A stretch of DNA of 64,000 nucleotides from Comamonadaceae bacterium. Lineage in GTDB: Bacteria > Pseudomonadota > Gammaproteobacteria > Burkholderiales > Burkholderiaceae_C. The translations under genes and the position numbers were made by a program. This document shows positions 19,363-29,031 of the stretch, piece after piece; the stretch's first letter is position 1, and each line of letters starts with the position of its first letter. The notes under the pieces are model-generated. The model made no database searches and was not told the origin of the DNA. It saw only the letters and a list, made by a program, of their open reading frames with translations. Location of the stretch: the NCBI GenBank assembly GCA_007280205.1, contig QYPX01000081.1:1-64000 (forward strand), written 5' to 3'.

Positions 19363-21057
19363 CTATCTCCTGTCGGTTGAGCTTGCACGGGTCTGCAGTG
19401 CGCTCTCGAGCAGGCTGCGCGCGATGACTTTGAGCGCCAGAGTCTCTTCCGCACCCTCGAAGATCGAAAGCACGCGCGCGTCGACGAAGTAGCGGCTTAC
19501 CGGCATCTCTTCGGCATAACCCATGCCGCCGTGGATTTGCAGTGCTTCGCGGGTGATCCACTCGGCCGAACGGCATGCCAGCAGCTTGACAAGACTGGCT
19601 TCGATGCGGCCACCACCTTGGTCCATCATGCGGCTGACTTTGTATGCAAGCTGCCGACAGGCGGCGAAACGGGCTGCCATCTTCCCCAGTTTCGCCTGCG
19701 TCAGCTGGCAATCGATCAAGGGCGCACCAAAAACCTTGCGATCAGTCGCATACTGCAGTGACGCGCGCAGTGCTGCACGCATCACACCGCAGGCACGCGC
19801 GGCAGTCTGCATGCGTCCGCCGACCATGCCGGCCATGGTGAAATAGAAGCCCTGTCCGAGTCCGTCTTCGCCGCCAATCACGTTGGCCTCAGGCACGAAG
19901 TAATCATCAAAGGCCAGATCAAACGAGTGCATGCCGCGGTAGCCGATCGTTGGAATCGCCTTGCCGACCAGACGACCACCGCCATTCTGCCGAAAGTCAA
20001 ATGCATGGCCGTCATACGCAGGCTTTTCCACGAGGAGCAAACTGAGTCCCTTGTGACCGAGCGACCGGTCGGGATTGGTGCGCACCACCACCATCAGCAG
20101 TTCCGCCCTGCCAGCGAATGTGCACCATGACTTGGCGCCGTTAAGCAGCCAGCCACCGTCGGTGGGGATGCCTCTAAGGGACAGGCTGGCCACGTCCGAT
20201 CCGAAATCGGGCTCGGTGATCGCTATGGCGCACAAGGTCTGCCCGGTTGCGATTTTGGGTAACCAGAGTGCCTTCTGCGCCTCAGTGCCGCCGGCCATCA
20301 GCGCACGGCTCAGAATCTCCGGGCGTGTGATCAGGCTGCCTGCGCCCGCCAAAGAAGCCTCTGATAGCGCTTCCGTGACAGCCACCATCGTCACTGTGTC
20401 GTCGTGGTCGTTGGGCGCGCTGCCGCCATATTGCTCGGGGATCGACAGGCCGAACACCCCCATGTCACGCAGTGACTGCAGCAGTGGTTCAGGAATCGTC
20501 ATGTCTTGGCGGTGAATAGCCTCGGCCTGTGGTGCGACGACCTCCTCCGCAAAACGGCGAAACGCCGCCTGCACTATCGCAAGCGGCTCGTCCAGCGCAA
20601 TGCAGCCGATCTCGCCGGCGGCCGACGACAGCGCATGGCCCGCACCTGCCAGAGCCCTGGCGCCGCCCGCCGATCGGCGCAGATTTGCCCAGCCGGACTC
20701 GGCCGCCAGCGCCTGCAGCGGGGCAAGATCGAGGTCAAGTTCAATGTAGAGCATCTCCATCCTCGCGAGCACCGATGCAATCGCTTCCACGGCGAAGATC
20801 AGCGCAAGTCCGCCGTCCATGGCGCTGCTGTGCGTGTCGAGCCCGGCCAGCACGGTGTCGGCCGCGAGCAGGTCTGCGCTTGCCCATGCCATCTCGAACA
20901 AGACCACCTGGTGCTCATCGAGCCGATCCGATCGTAGTCTGCCATCCTGCGCGCAGGATGCCGCCAGGGTGGCCGCGCCGATCTCAAACAGGTGGCGCAA
21001 GCGCCCGAGCAGTTCCTGCGCGTTAGCGGTGTCGCGTTGCTGCGGGTTGTCCATCAC
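19363..21057 (-). CDS. Acyl-CoA dehydrogenase
   Basis: 564 aa; MRDMGVFGLSIPEQYGG-like, AITEPDFGSDVASL, QIHGGMGYAEEMPVSRYFVDARV. Confidence 0.92.
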   Translation of the reverse strand: MMDNPQQRDTANAQELLGRLRHLFEIGAATLAASCAQDGRLRSDRLDEHQVVLFEMAWASADLLAADTVLAGLDTHSSAMDGGLALIFAVEAIASVLARMEMLYIELDLDLAPLQALAAESGWANLRRSAGGARALAGAGHALSSAAGEIGCIALDEPLAIVQAAFRRFAEEVVAPQAEAIHRQDMTIPEPLLQSLRDMGVFGLSIPEQYGGSAPNDHDDTVTMVAVTEALSEASLAGAGSLITRPEILSRALMAGGTEAQKALWLPKIATGQTLCAIAITEPDFGSDVASLSLRGIPTDGGWLLNGAKSWCTFAGRAELLMVVVRTNPDRSLGHKGLSLLLVEKPAYDGHAFDFRQNGGGRLVGKAIPTIGYRGMHSFDLAFDDYFVPEANVIGGEDGLGQGFYFTMAGMVGGRMQTAARACGVMRAALRASLQYATDRKVFGAPLIDCQLTQAKLGKMAARFAACRQLAYKVSRMMDQGGGRIEASLVKLLACRSAEWITREALQIHGGMGYAEEMPVSRYFVDARVLSIFEGAEETLALKVIARSLLESALQTRASSTDRR

Positions 21058-21085
21058 TCTTCCTTCAGGTGTTCAGCGCCTGGCA

Positions 21086-22075
21086 TCAGGTCTCAAAAAG
21101 ACGCGTCAAGTCCGCTGGTGACGTTGTGCCGTGCTGCAGGGCCAGCATCAGCAGAATTCTGGCCTTCCAGGCCGACAAATCGGAGCTCAGAACCGCACCG
21201 GCCTGCACCAACTGCTGCGATGACCCGGCAAATCCGTAGCCAAGCCGGGTGCCGCCTCTGGGAATCCGGGTAGCGACAACGACCGGCACACCCTGCTGAA
21301 TGACTTTCACAATGGCGTCGAACATGGCAGCATTGACGTGGCCCGAAGCAACCGCCTGCACCACCAGTCCGTGCGCGCCATTGTCCGCAGCAGCCCTGAC
21401 CAACCCACCGCTGGCGCCCGCATACATGGAAACAATTTCCACCGACGGCAGGGTTGCTGCGCGCAGCGGCAAATGAAGCCGTCGCGTCGGCTTGCGATGA
21501 AAAACCACTCGCTCTTTCACCAGTGCGCCCAGATAACCCCACTCGCCGGACTGGAAGGTCTCGACATCGAGCGTGTGGGTCTTGGTCGCTTCCCGGGCCG
21601 CGTTGATGTGGTCGTTCAGCGCCACCAGAACACCCATGCCGCGCGCCGCGTCGCAGCGGCAGATGCGCAAGGCATTGAGCAGATTGCGCGGCCCGTCGAA
21701 ATCCATCTCCGAGGCATTGCGCTGTGCGCCGGTGATGACCACCGGCTTGTCGGTACGCAGCGTCAGGTCCAGAAACCAGGCCGTTTCCTCCAGCGTCGCG
21801 GTGCCATGCGTCAGCACCACGCCGGCGATGTCGTCGCGCTCAACCAGCGTCTGTATCAGGGCTTGCAGCCCGACCCAGTGGCTGGGTTCGATCTGCGGTG
21901 AGGCCAGCCGCACAAAATCGTGCACCTCGATGGCGGCAGCGTCGATGACACCCGGCAACAGCGCCAGCAGTGCATCACCGGACAACACCGGCATGGCCAG
22001 TCCGGTGGTGGCGTCGATCTGCGAAACAATGGTTCCGCCGGTGGTGATCAGCGCGCAGCGCGCCATCGTGCTCAC
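21086..22075 (-). CDS. L-asparaginase (type I/II asparaginase/glutaminase family)
   Basis: ITTGGTIVSQID and VVLTHGTATLEETAWFLDLT active-site motifs. Confidence 0.92.
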   Translation of the reverse strand: MSTMARCALITTGGTIVSQIDATTGLAMPVLSGDALLALLPGVIDAAAIEVHDFVRLASPQIEPSHWVGLQALIQTLVERDDIAGVVLTHGTATLEETAWFLDLTLRTDKPVVITGAQRNASEMDFDGPRNLLNALRICRCDAARGMGVLVALNDHINAAREATKTHTLDVETFQSGEWGYLGALVKERVVFHRKPTRRLHLPLRAATLPSVEIVSMYAGASGGLVRAAADNGAHGLVVQAVASGHVNAAMFDAIVKVIQQGVPVVVATRIPRGGTRLGYGFAGSSQQLVQAGAVLSSDLSAWKARILLMLALQHGTTSPADLTRLFET

Positions 22076-22076
22076 T

Positions 22077-23066
22077 TCACTCGACGGCGATGTTGGATTT
22101 TTGAATTACCTCGCGCCATTTCTGGATCTCGGCCTGCACGTAATCGGCGAACTGCTTGGGTGTACCACCCACGGCTTCGGCACCCAGTGTCTGCAGGCGT
22201 TTCTGTACATCGGGCATGGCCAGAATCTTGTTGATTTCCTGGTTGAGCCGGTTGATGATGGGCTGGGGCGTGCCGGCTGGCGCTGCCAACCCGTTCCAGG
22301 AACTCACTTCAAAATCGGGCAGGCCGGCTTCCGCCATTGTCGGCACGTTGGGCAGCTCTGGCAAACGCTTGGAGTAGGCCACGGCCAGCGGGCGCAACTG
22401 GCCGCTCTGCATCTGGCTTAGGGCACCCAGGGACGTCATGAACCCCATCGAAACATTACCCGACATGACGTCCATCATGGCCGGCGTGGCGCCCTTGTAG
22501 GGAACGTGCAGCATCTCGATACCTGCACGCAGTTTGAGAAGCTCGCCCGCCAGATGCGGTGAACCGCCTGTTCCGGATGAAGCAAAGGACAATTTGTCCG
22601 GCTGTGCTTTGGCCAGCGCAATCAGCGAACGCAAGTCCTTGACCGGCAAGGACGGACTCACCACCAGGACACTGGGCGAGGACATGAACTGGATGATCGG
22701 GCTCAGGTCGCGCACCGTGTCGTACTTGAGATTCTTGTAGACCGACATGTTGGTGGCGTTGGCGATGGTTTCCACCAGCAAGGTATAACCATCCGGCTTC
22801 GCACGAACCACCTGCTCGGAGCCGATGTTGGAGCCGGCTCCGGCCTTGTTCTCGACGATCACCGGTTTGCCAAGCGCCAAGGCGAGTTTGGTGGCCACGA
22901 GTCGCGCCATGATGTCGGTGGCGCCGCCCGGCACAAAGCCGACCACGATGGTGATTGGGCGCGACGGGTAGTTGTCGACCTCGTCCGCGGCAAATGCAGC
23001 CGAGGCTGTGGTCAGCAGGGACGCGCTGGCGAGCGCGCTGGCAAGCGTTCTTTTCAACAGATTCAT
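22077..23066 (-). CDS. Bug/TctC-family periplasmic substrate-binding protein
   Basis: NYPSRPITIVVGFVPGGATDIMARLVATKL hallmark motif; signal peptide. Confidence 0.93.
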   Translation of the reverse strand: MNLLKRTLASALASASLLTTASAAFAADEVDNYPSRPITIVVGFVPGGATDIMARLVATKLALALGKPVIVENKAGAGSNIGSEQVVRAKPDGYTLLVETIANATNMSVYKNLKYDTVRDLSPIIQFMSSPSVLVVSPSLPVKDLRSLIALAKAQPDKLSFASSGTGGSPHLAGELLKLRAGIEMLHVPYKGATPAMMDVMSGNVSMGFMTSLGALSQMQSGQLRPLAVAYSKRLPELPNVPTMAEAGLPDFEVSSWNGLAAPAGTPQPIINRLNQEINKILAMPDVQKRLQTLGAEAVGGTPKQFADYVQAEIQKWREVIQKSNIAVE

Positions 23067-23306
23067 GGTGTCTCCGGGTGTGGCCTGTTCGTCGTAGACG
23101 GTGGCAGGCGCTTTTCTCTGCCCATGGCTGCAAGCCCTGGGCCCTTGCCATCAAATGGCTGACAGGAAATTTTAGTCAGATCAGGAAGCCAAGGGAGCGT
23201 AGTTTTCATTCTGCATTACCTAAGAAAAACTGATCAAGCGGCGCCTCTTGCGCGTGCCGTGCCCTTGTCGCAAACGATACTGGCCCAGTTCGCTTCACAA
23301 GGCGGC

Positions 23307-24218
23307 TCACACGGGCGTCAGCCAGTGGTGGCGGTCCGGCACCAGCTCGCGCACGGTCTCGAAATAGCTCTTTTGCAGCATGCGTGTGATCGGACCCACC
23401 GCGCCGTCGCCGACCGGCAGGCGGTCGATGCTGATGACGGGGATGATCTCCTGTCCGGTGCCGCAGAGGAAAGCCTCTTGAGCGAAATAGAGTTCGCTGC
23501 GGTCCACGTCGCGCTGAAGAACGGCCTTGCCAGTAGCCTCTTCGTAGAGAGTGATGATGGTATCGCGCGTGACGCTCTCCAGAATGCTGCTGCCCAGACC
23601 CGGCGTGATAAGACAGCCGTCGCGCACCATGAAGAAGCAGGCGATGGGTGCTTCCGAGACCTTGCCGGCGCTGGTGAGCATCAGGGCGCCGTCATAGCCG
23701 TCAGCCTTGGCTTGCAACTGGGTCAGGCGGGCGTTGTGGTAATTGGCCGTGGCCTTGATGCGCGGCGGGCTGGCGTTGTCCGACAAGCGGCTCCAGGAGC
23801 TCACGCCCAGGCTCATGCCGGTTTCTGCGAGCTTGGGGCGTTCGCGTGGCGACGCTGCCGCCGTGAAGCCGACCGGGCCGGTGGTAGCCATCAGTCCAAT
23901 GGCCTCGATGTAGACCAGCAGGCGTACGTAGACATCGTCGTCGGGCTCGTTGGCGCGGATCAAGCGCGTCAGATACTCCCGCACTTCCTCCAACTCGAAC
24001 TTACGGTCAAAGCGCATCACCTTCATGCCGGTCTGCATGCGCTGAACATGTGCGGCCAGACGAAATATCTTGAAAGCACCGGTCTGCGGGTTGCGGTAGG
24101 CTCGAATGCCCTCGAATACCGTGGTTGCGTAGGCCATGGCCAGTGACAGTGGATGGACACGGGCATTGGCGAACGGCATCAACTCGCCGTTTTGCATGAT
24201 CACAAGTGGTTGCCACAT
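23307..24218 (-). CDS. ilvE: Branched-chain amino acid aminotransferase-type class IV PLP aminotransferase
   Basis: ATTVFEGIRAYRNP, KATANYHNARLTQLQAKADGYDGALML, EAFLCGTGQEIIPV. Confidence 0.88.
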   Translation of the reverse strand: MWQPLVIMQNGELMPFANARVHPLSLAMAYATTVFEGIRAYRNPQTGAFKIFRLAAHVQRMQTGMKVMRFDRKFELEEVREYLTRLIRANEPDDDVYVRLLVYIEAIGLMATTGPVGFTAAASPRERPKLAETGMSLGVSSWSRLSDNASPPRIKATANYHNARLTQLQAKADGYDGALMLTSAGKVSEAPIACFFMVRDGCLITPGLGSSILESVTRDTIITLYEEATGKAVLQRDVDRSELYFAQEAFLCGTGQEIIPVISIDRLPVGDGAVGPITRMLQKSYFETVRELVPDRHHWLTPV

Positions 24219-24224
24219 GTCGAT

Positions 24225-25196
24225 TCACTCCTTTTTCATTCCGAGCTCGGGCACCAGTCGGCCCATCTGACGATAGACGCCAACGACTGAGGCGCTGAAA
24301 TCGGTCGGACCCATGTAGGCCGGTGTACCTTTGAGCTTGGCCACCAGATCGACAAAGGCGGGTGAACGCGTCATGTCGCTGGCGGCCTGCTCCCACTGGC
24401 GGACCACGTCAGGTGGCATGGCAGCCGGGCCTGCGATGCCGTAGAAGATCGGCACCGAAACCGGGAAACCGAGCTCTTTGTAGGTCGGTACGCGCGGGTA
24501 CTCGGGGATCTTGTCGGGACCACTTTCGGCGAGCAGGCGGATCGTTCCGGCCGCGGCGAAGGGCGGGAACTCGGCGGCAACCAGCGCCTGGATTTGACCT
24601 CCGAGCAGTGCGTTCATCGCGTCGGCGCCACCTTTGTAAGGGACATAGGTTGCCTCGATGCCGGCCGCCCGAAAAGCAGCCAGGGTCGAGATATGGGTAC
24701 CACCATTGGTAGCTGCTGTGGACCAGAACAAGCTGTTCGGCTTTGCCTGGGCCGCGGCCATGAATTCCTGAATTGTCTTGAACGGCGAATCCGACTTGAC
24801 GAACAGCGGTTGCGCGCTGACCAGGAACTGGAACAGATAGGTGAAGTCTTTGGCGGGATCGTAGGCGACTGTCTGAAAGTAGGGCGCGACCGTGAACGGA
24901 CTGGTTGTTGCCAGAGCCACCGTGTAGCCATCGGGCTTGGCGCGTGCCAATTGGGCGGCTGCGATGGTGGCACCAGCGCCCGGTTTGTTGTCCACCACTA
25001 CCGTCACCTTCCAGCGCTCACGCAGATAATCGGCGATCCAGCGCGCTGACATGTCGCCTGCGCCGCCAGCGGCGAAGCCGACGATGATGGTGACCGGTCG
25101 CGAGGGGAATTTCTCTGCCGGTTGAGCCATTGCTGTCGTTGCCATTGCCAGCGACGTGCAGATCAGTCCGGTTGCTCTTGTCCACAGTTTCAACAT
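24225..25196 (-). CDS. Bug/TctC-family periplasmic substrate-binding protein
   Basis: KFPSRPVTIIVGFAAGGAGDMSARWIA; signal peptide. Confidence 0.93.
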   Translation of the reverse strand: MLKLWTRATGLICTSLAMATTAMAQPAEKFPSRPVTIIVGFAAGGAGDMSARWIADYLRERWKVTVVVDNKPGAGATIAAAQLARAKPDGYTVALATTSPFTVAPYFQTVAYDPAKDFTYLFQFLVSAQPLFVKSDSPFKTIQEFMAAAQAKPNSLFWSTAATNGGTHISTLAAFRAAGIEATYVPYKGGADAMNALLGGQIQALVAAEFPPFAAAGTIRLLAESGPDKIPEYPRVPTYKELGFPVSVPIFYGIAGPAAMPPDVVRQWEQAASDMTRSPAFVDLVAKLKGTPAYMGPTDFSASVVGVYRQMGRLVPELGMKKE

Positions 25197-25208
25197 GAAA
25201 TAGTCTCC

Positions 25209-25883
25209 TCAATAGTTAATGATGCCCGCGCGTTGCATGCTTTCTTCAAGCCACGCGGGAGACAAAACACCAGCGCGGATCGCAGCCATGCGTTGCGCTT
25301 CCTTCTCCAGCTTTTGGATAACCTGCAATGCGATCACTTCGGCGCGCGCGATTGGGATAACCACGACACCATCGTCATCACCCAGCAGAATATCGCCGGG
25401 ACTTACGAGGACGCCAGCGCAGCTCATGGGCAGCTTGAGCCACGCCGGGCCGTCCTTGCGGCATTGCTGCGCGAAGGCGCCTGTCGCAAAGATCGGCCAG
25501 CTCGATGCGCGCAACTTGTCGATGTCGCGCACCACCCCGTTCAGTACGATGCCAGCAAGTCCTTTGTGTTGCGCCGCCAGGGCCATGATTTCGCCCACAG
25601 GGGCACCCAGAGCGGCGCCCTCCTGATCGGCCAGGATCACATCACCGGGTTCGGCATCCTTTACAGCAGCATGCATGCCAAGGTTGTCGGTCGCTGGCAG
25701 CTTGAGTGTGTAAGCCGCGCCGAGCAGGCGCATGCCAGGGCGCAGCGGCTTGATGCAAGCGCTGAGCACATGGCCCGGGCCGAGCACGTCGCTCACGGTG
25801 GCGACCGGCAGCTCACGGTACAGCGCCAGCAGGGCGGCCTCAGGGCGTTTGAAGGCAGGTCCGAAAGACAGCATGGTTCTCAC
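25209..25883 (-). CDS. RraA-like / 4-hydroxy-4-methyl-2-oxoglutarate aldolase family protein
   Basis: GDVILADQEGAALGAPVGEIMALAAQHKGLAGIVLNGVVRD RraA-fold motif. Confidence 0.85.
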   Translation of the reverse strand: MRTMLSFGPAFKRPEAALLALYRELPVATVSDVLGPGHVLSACIKPLRPGMRLLGAAYTLKLPATDNLGMHAAVKDAEPGDVILADQEGAALGAPVGEIMALAAQHKGLAGIVLNGVVRDIDKLRASSWPIFATGAFAQQCRKDGPAWLKLPMSCAGVLVSPGDILLGDDDGVVVIPIARAEVIALQVIQKLEKEAQRMAAIRAGVLSPAWLEESMQRAGIINY

Positions 25884-27526
25884 CCTCGCATGGCCTTGAG
25901 TTGTTGTGGATAGCCGCTCGGATCAACCAGCACGTCGATCAGACACGGCAGCTGCGCGTCGAGCGCGCTTTCGAGCGCGCTCACGAACTCCGTTTCGTTG
26001 CTTGCCTGCAGACCCAGGCCGCCCAGCGCCTGCATGGTTGCGGCGAAATTGTGTTGTTGCCAGCGTACGCCGCGGGTTGGCAGATGACGGCTTTGCTGCT
26101 TGACGTCAATCAGTGACAAAGCGCTGTCGTTAAACACGATGACCACGATGCGTGCTCCGGTCTGCACTGCCGTGCTGAGCTCACCCAGGCACATCATCAG
26201 CCCGCCGTCGCCGGTGAAGCAAAAGACCGGCTGCGTTGGGTCATCAAGGCTGGCAGCGATCGCTGCTGGCAGTGCGAAGGCCATGGTCGCCAGTCCGTTA
26301 GAGATGAGTGTGTCGCCTGGCTCGGCGCTTGGGAAGAAGGCGGTCGCGGAGAACATGTGGGCACCCGCGTCGACCGACATTCGCGCGGAAATGCCGCGCT
26401 TCGCGCAGGCGGCGGCGGCAAGCTGGGCGACGCGGTCGGGTGCAACGCCGCACGTCACTGGGTGGTAGGCGAGCCTTTGTCGCACGTTGCTGCGCAGAGT
26501 CGCCATATCTTCTGGCCTCCAGTCACTGCGGTGTTGGCGCAGCCCTTCTTCGAGCGTGCTCAACATGGCGCCGAGCGGCCCGACGACAGCAACTTCCGGC
26601 CTGACGTAATGCACCGGGTGATGTGCAGCGCCGATGGCCACGGCCGGCCTTGCGTAACGCCAGGGTTGCAGGATCATCTCTACCGGATCCAGCCCCACCA
26701 GCACCAGCAGGTCGGCCTGCGCGATGCACTCTGCTTCCTGCAGACCACCGGTAAACAGGCACACTACCTGCGGGTCGGCGTCGGGTACCACGCCCTTGGC
26801 CTTGTAGGTCGGCAGCACCGGGCAGCCCAGCGTGGCAACCAGGCGGCGCACGGCCGTCGCATGCCGGCGTGCCTCCAGCCCCAGCAGCAGCACTGGGCGT
26901 CGTGCGGCGGCCATGCGCTGGCGGACTTTTTCCAGTTGCACGAGGTCCACGGCGTGCCGGTCCGGCGATGGCTGCGCCAGTGCTGCGACCAAAGCCGTCT
27001 GGGTTGGCGCGCCGGCAATCAGTCGCCGCGCGGCCTCGCTGGTGAGTTCAATATGCACCGGCCCGAATGGCGGCGTGCAAGCGAGCGCCAGCAGGCGCCT
27101 GATCTCCTCGTAGACATCGGCTCCATCAAGCCGGCTATGTCCCTTGACCAAGGGTGTCAGCAAGGCCTTCTGGTCGAATACCTGGTGCGTGATGTAGCCC
27201 AATTGCGTGGGGGTGAATCCGTCTGATACAACCAGCACCGGCGCGCGATCGAGCGCTGCGTAGGCCACGCCGTTGGTGCCGTTGGCCAGGCCGGGGCCCT
27301 TGGTCATGAGGGCGACGCCCGGTATGCCGGAGGTCTCAGCCAGGGCCCCCGCCATCATCACGGCGGCGTTTTCGGTCCGGGTCAGCACGAAGTCGATGCC
27401 CAGGGCGCCAGCGGCTTCGATCAGGTCAAGCGAAGACCCGCCGCCTGGCACACCGAATATGCGGCGTACGCCGACCTGGCTGAGTTCCCGGGCCAATGCC
27501 TGGGCGACGGTGATAGCTTCTGTCAT
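25880..27526 (-). CDS. Thiamine-pyrophosphate enzyme (acetolactate synthase / 2-oxoacid decarboxylase-like)
   Basis: ORF 25880..27670, likely ATG at 27526; GVRRIFGVPGGGS, TRTENAAVMMAGA, FTGDGGLMMCLGELSTA..NDS TPP motif. Confidence 0.9.
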   Translation of the reverse strand: MTEAITVAQALARELSQVGVRRIFGVPGGGSSLDLIEAAGALGIDFVLTRTENAAVMMAGALAETSGIPGVALMTKGPGLANGTNGVAYAALDRAPVLVVSDGFTPTQLGYITHQVFDQKALLTPLVKGHSRLDGADVYEEIRRLLALACTPPFGPVHIELTSEAARRLIAGAPTQTALVAALAQPSPDRHAVDLVQLEKVRQRMAAARRPVLLLGLEARRHATAVRRLVATLGCPVLPTYKAKGVVPDADPQVVCLFTGGLQEAECIAQADLLVLVGLDPVEMILQPWRYARPAVAIGAAHHPVHYVRPEVAVVGPLGAMLSTLEEGLRQHRSDWRPEDMATLRSNVRQRLAYHPVTCGVAPDRVAQLAAAACAKRGISARMSVDAGAHMFSATAFFPSAEPGDTLISNGLATMAFALPAAIAASLDDPTQPVFCFTGDGGLMMCLGELSTAVQTGARIVVIVFNDSALSLIDVKQQSRHLPTRGVRWQQHNFAATMQALGGLGLQASNETEFVSALESALDAQLPCLIDVLVDPSGYPQQLKAMRG

Positions 27527-27542
27527 GTCGGCTTTCCGTGGC

Positions 27543-29021
27543 CTAGCGGCGGATATAAGGGTTGCTGACCGGGTCGCCGGTATAGAACCACACGCTCTTG
27601 GTCTGCAGGTATTCGCGAATAGCGTCGATGCCGTTTTCCCGGCCCAGGCCAGAAGCCTTGTAGCCGCCAAAGGGCGTGGTGTAGCTGGTGGAGCGGTAGG
27701 TGTTCACCCACACGGTGCCGGCTGCCAGCCGGTTCGACATGTCCACGGCGCGGCGCAGGCTCTCGGTCCAGACGCCGGCGGCCAGACCGTAGCGGGTGCC
27801 GTTCGCAATGCGGATCGCGTCCTCGTCGTCCTTGAACCGGATGACACACAGTACCGGGCCGAATACTTCCTCCTGCGCAATCCGCATGTGGGGCTGCACA
27901 TCGGTGAAGATGGTGGGTTGCACGAAGCAGCCGCCGGCACCGGCAGGCTTCTCGGCCGCCGCGCCGCCCAGAACGCAGCGCGCGCCTTCTTTCTTCGCGA
28001 TCTCAATGTAGTCGAGTACCTTGCGGTACTGGAGCTCGGTGGTGATCGGGCCAATCTGCGTCTCGGGTGACATCGGATCGCCGATGCGGGCGCTGCGTGC
28101 CAGGGTCACGAGCCGCTCTACGAACTGATCATGAATGGATTCGTGCACCAGCAGGCGCGAGCCAGCGATACAGGTCTGGCCGCTGGCGGCAAAGATGCCG
28201 GAGATGGCGCCGGAGACGGCGTCGTCCATTCGCGCGTCCTGGAACACGATGTTGGCAGACTTGCCGCCGAGTTCCAGTGTGACGTGCTTGAAGTCCGCAG
28301 CCGCTGCAATGTTGACGTGCCGGCCGCCACTTTCTCCGCCGGTAAAAGCCACCTTGCGCACCAGCGGGTGCGAGACGAGCGGTTCACCGACTTCGCTACC
28401 GTATCCGGTGACCACGTTGATCAGGCCAGGTGGCAGGCCGGCTTCCAGCGTCAGCGCGGCAAATTCAAGCGTGGAAGCCGAGCTGAACTCCGAGGGCTTG
28501 ATTACCACGGCGTTGCCGGCAGCCAGTGCCGGTGCAACCTTCCACGCCATCAGTAGCAGCGGTGAATTCCAGGGCGTGATGCAGGCCGTGACGCCAATCG
28601 GCTCAAAACGGGTGAAGTTGAGCACGTCGGGCTTGTCGATCGGCGGTACCGTGCCTTGTACCTTGTCGGCCAGGCCGCCGTAGTAATGGAACCATTCCAC
28701 CAGGTAACGACACTGGTTGCTCATCTCGGCGTACAGCTTGCCGTTGTCGCGTACTTCGATGGCGGCCAGACGTTCGGCATGCCGGGCCAGCACGTCGGCG
28801 AAGCGCCGCAGCGCATGACCGCGTTGCGTCGGGTTCAGGCGCGACCACTCGCCATGGTGCATGGCGTGTTCGGCGGCCTGTACAGCGCGCGCTACATCGT
28901 CCTGGTTGCCGCGTGCGATGCGTGCCCAGGGCTGGCCGGTATAGGGGTTGACGCTGTCGAACCACTGGCCTGAGGCCGGGTCGACCCACGCACCATCGAT
29001 GAACAACTGGTAGTTTTGCAT
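27543..29021 (-). CDS. Aldehyde dehydrogenase (betaine-aldehyde/amino-aldehyde type)
   Basis: 492 aa; TPWNSPLLLMAWKVAPALAAGN, LELGGKSANIVF, FAASGQTCIAGSR. Confidence 0.92.
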   Translation of the reverse strand: MQNYQLFIDGAWVDPASGQWFDSVNPYTGQPWARIARGNQDDVARAVQAAEHAMHHGEWSRLNPTQRGHALRRFADVLARHAERLAAIEVRDNGKLYAEMSNQCRYLVEWFHYYGGLADKVQGTVPPIDKPDVLNFTRFEPIGVTACITPWNSPLLLMAWKVAPALAAGNAVVIKPSEFSSASTLEFAALTLEAGLPPGLINVVTGYGSEVGEPLVSHPLVRKVAFTGGESGGRHVNIAAAADFKHVTLELGGKSANIVFQDARMDDAVSGAISGIFAASGQTCIAGSRLLVHESIHDQFVERLVTLARSARIGDPMSPETQIGPITTELQYRKVLDYIEIAKKEGARCVLGGAAAEKPAGAGGCFVQPTIFTDVQPHMRIAQEEVFGPVLCVIRFKDDEDAIRIANGTRYGLAAGVWTESLRRAVDMSNRLAAGTVWVNTYRSTSYTTPFGGYKASGLGRENGIDAIREYLQTKSVWFYTGDPVSNPYIRR

Positions 29022-29031
29022 GGGATTGTCT

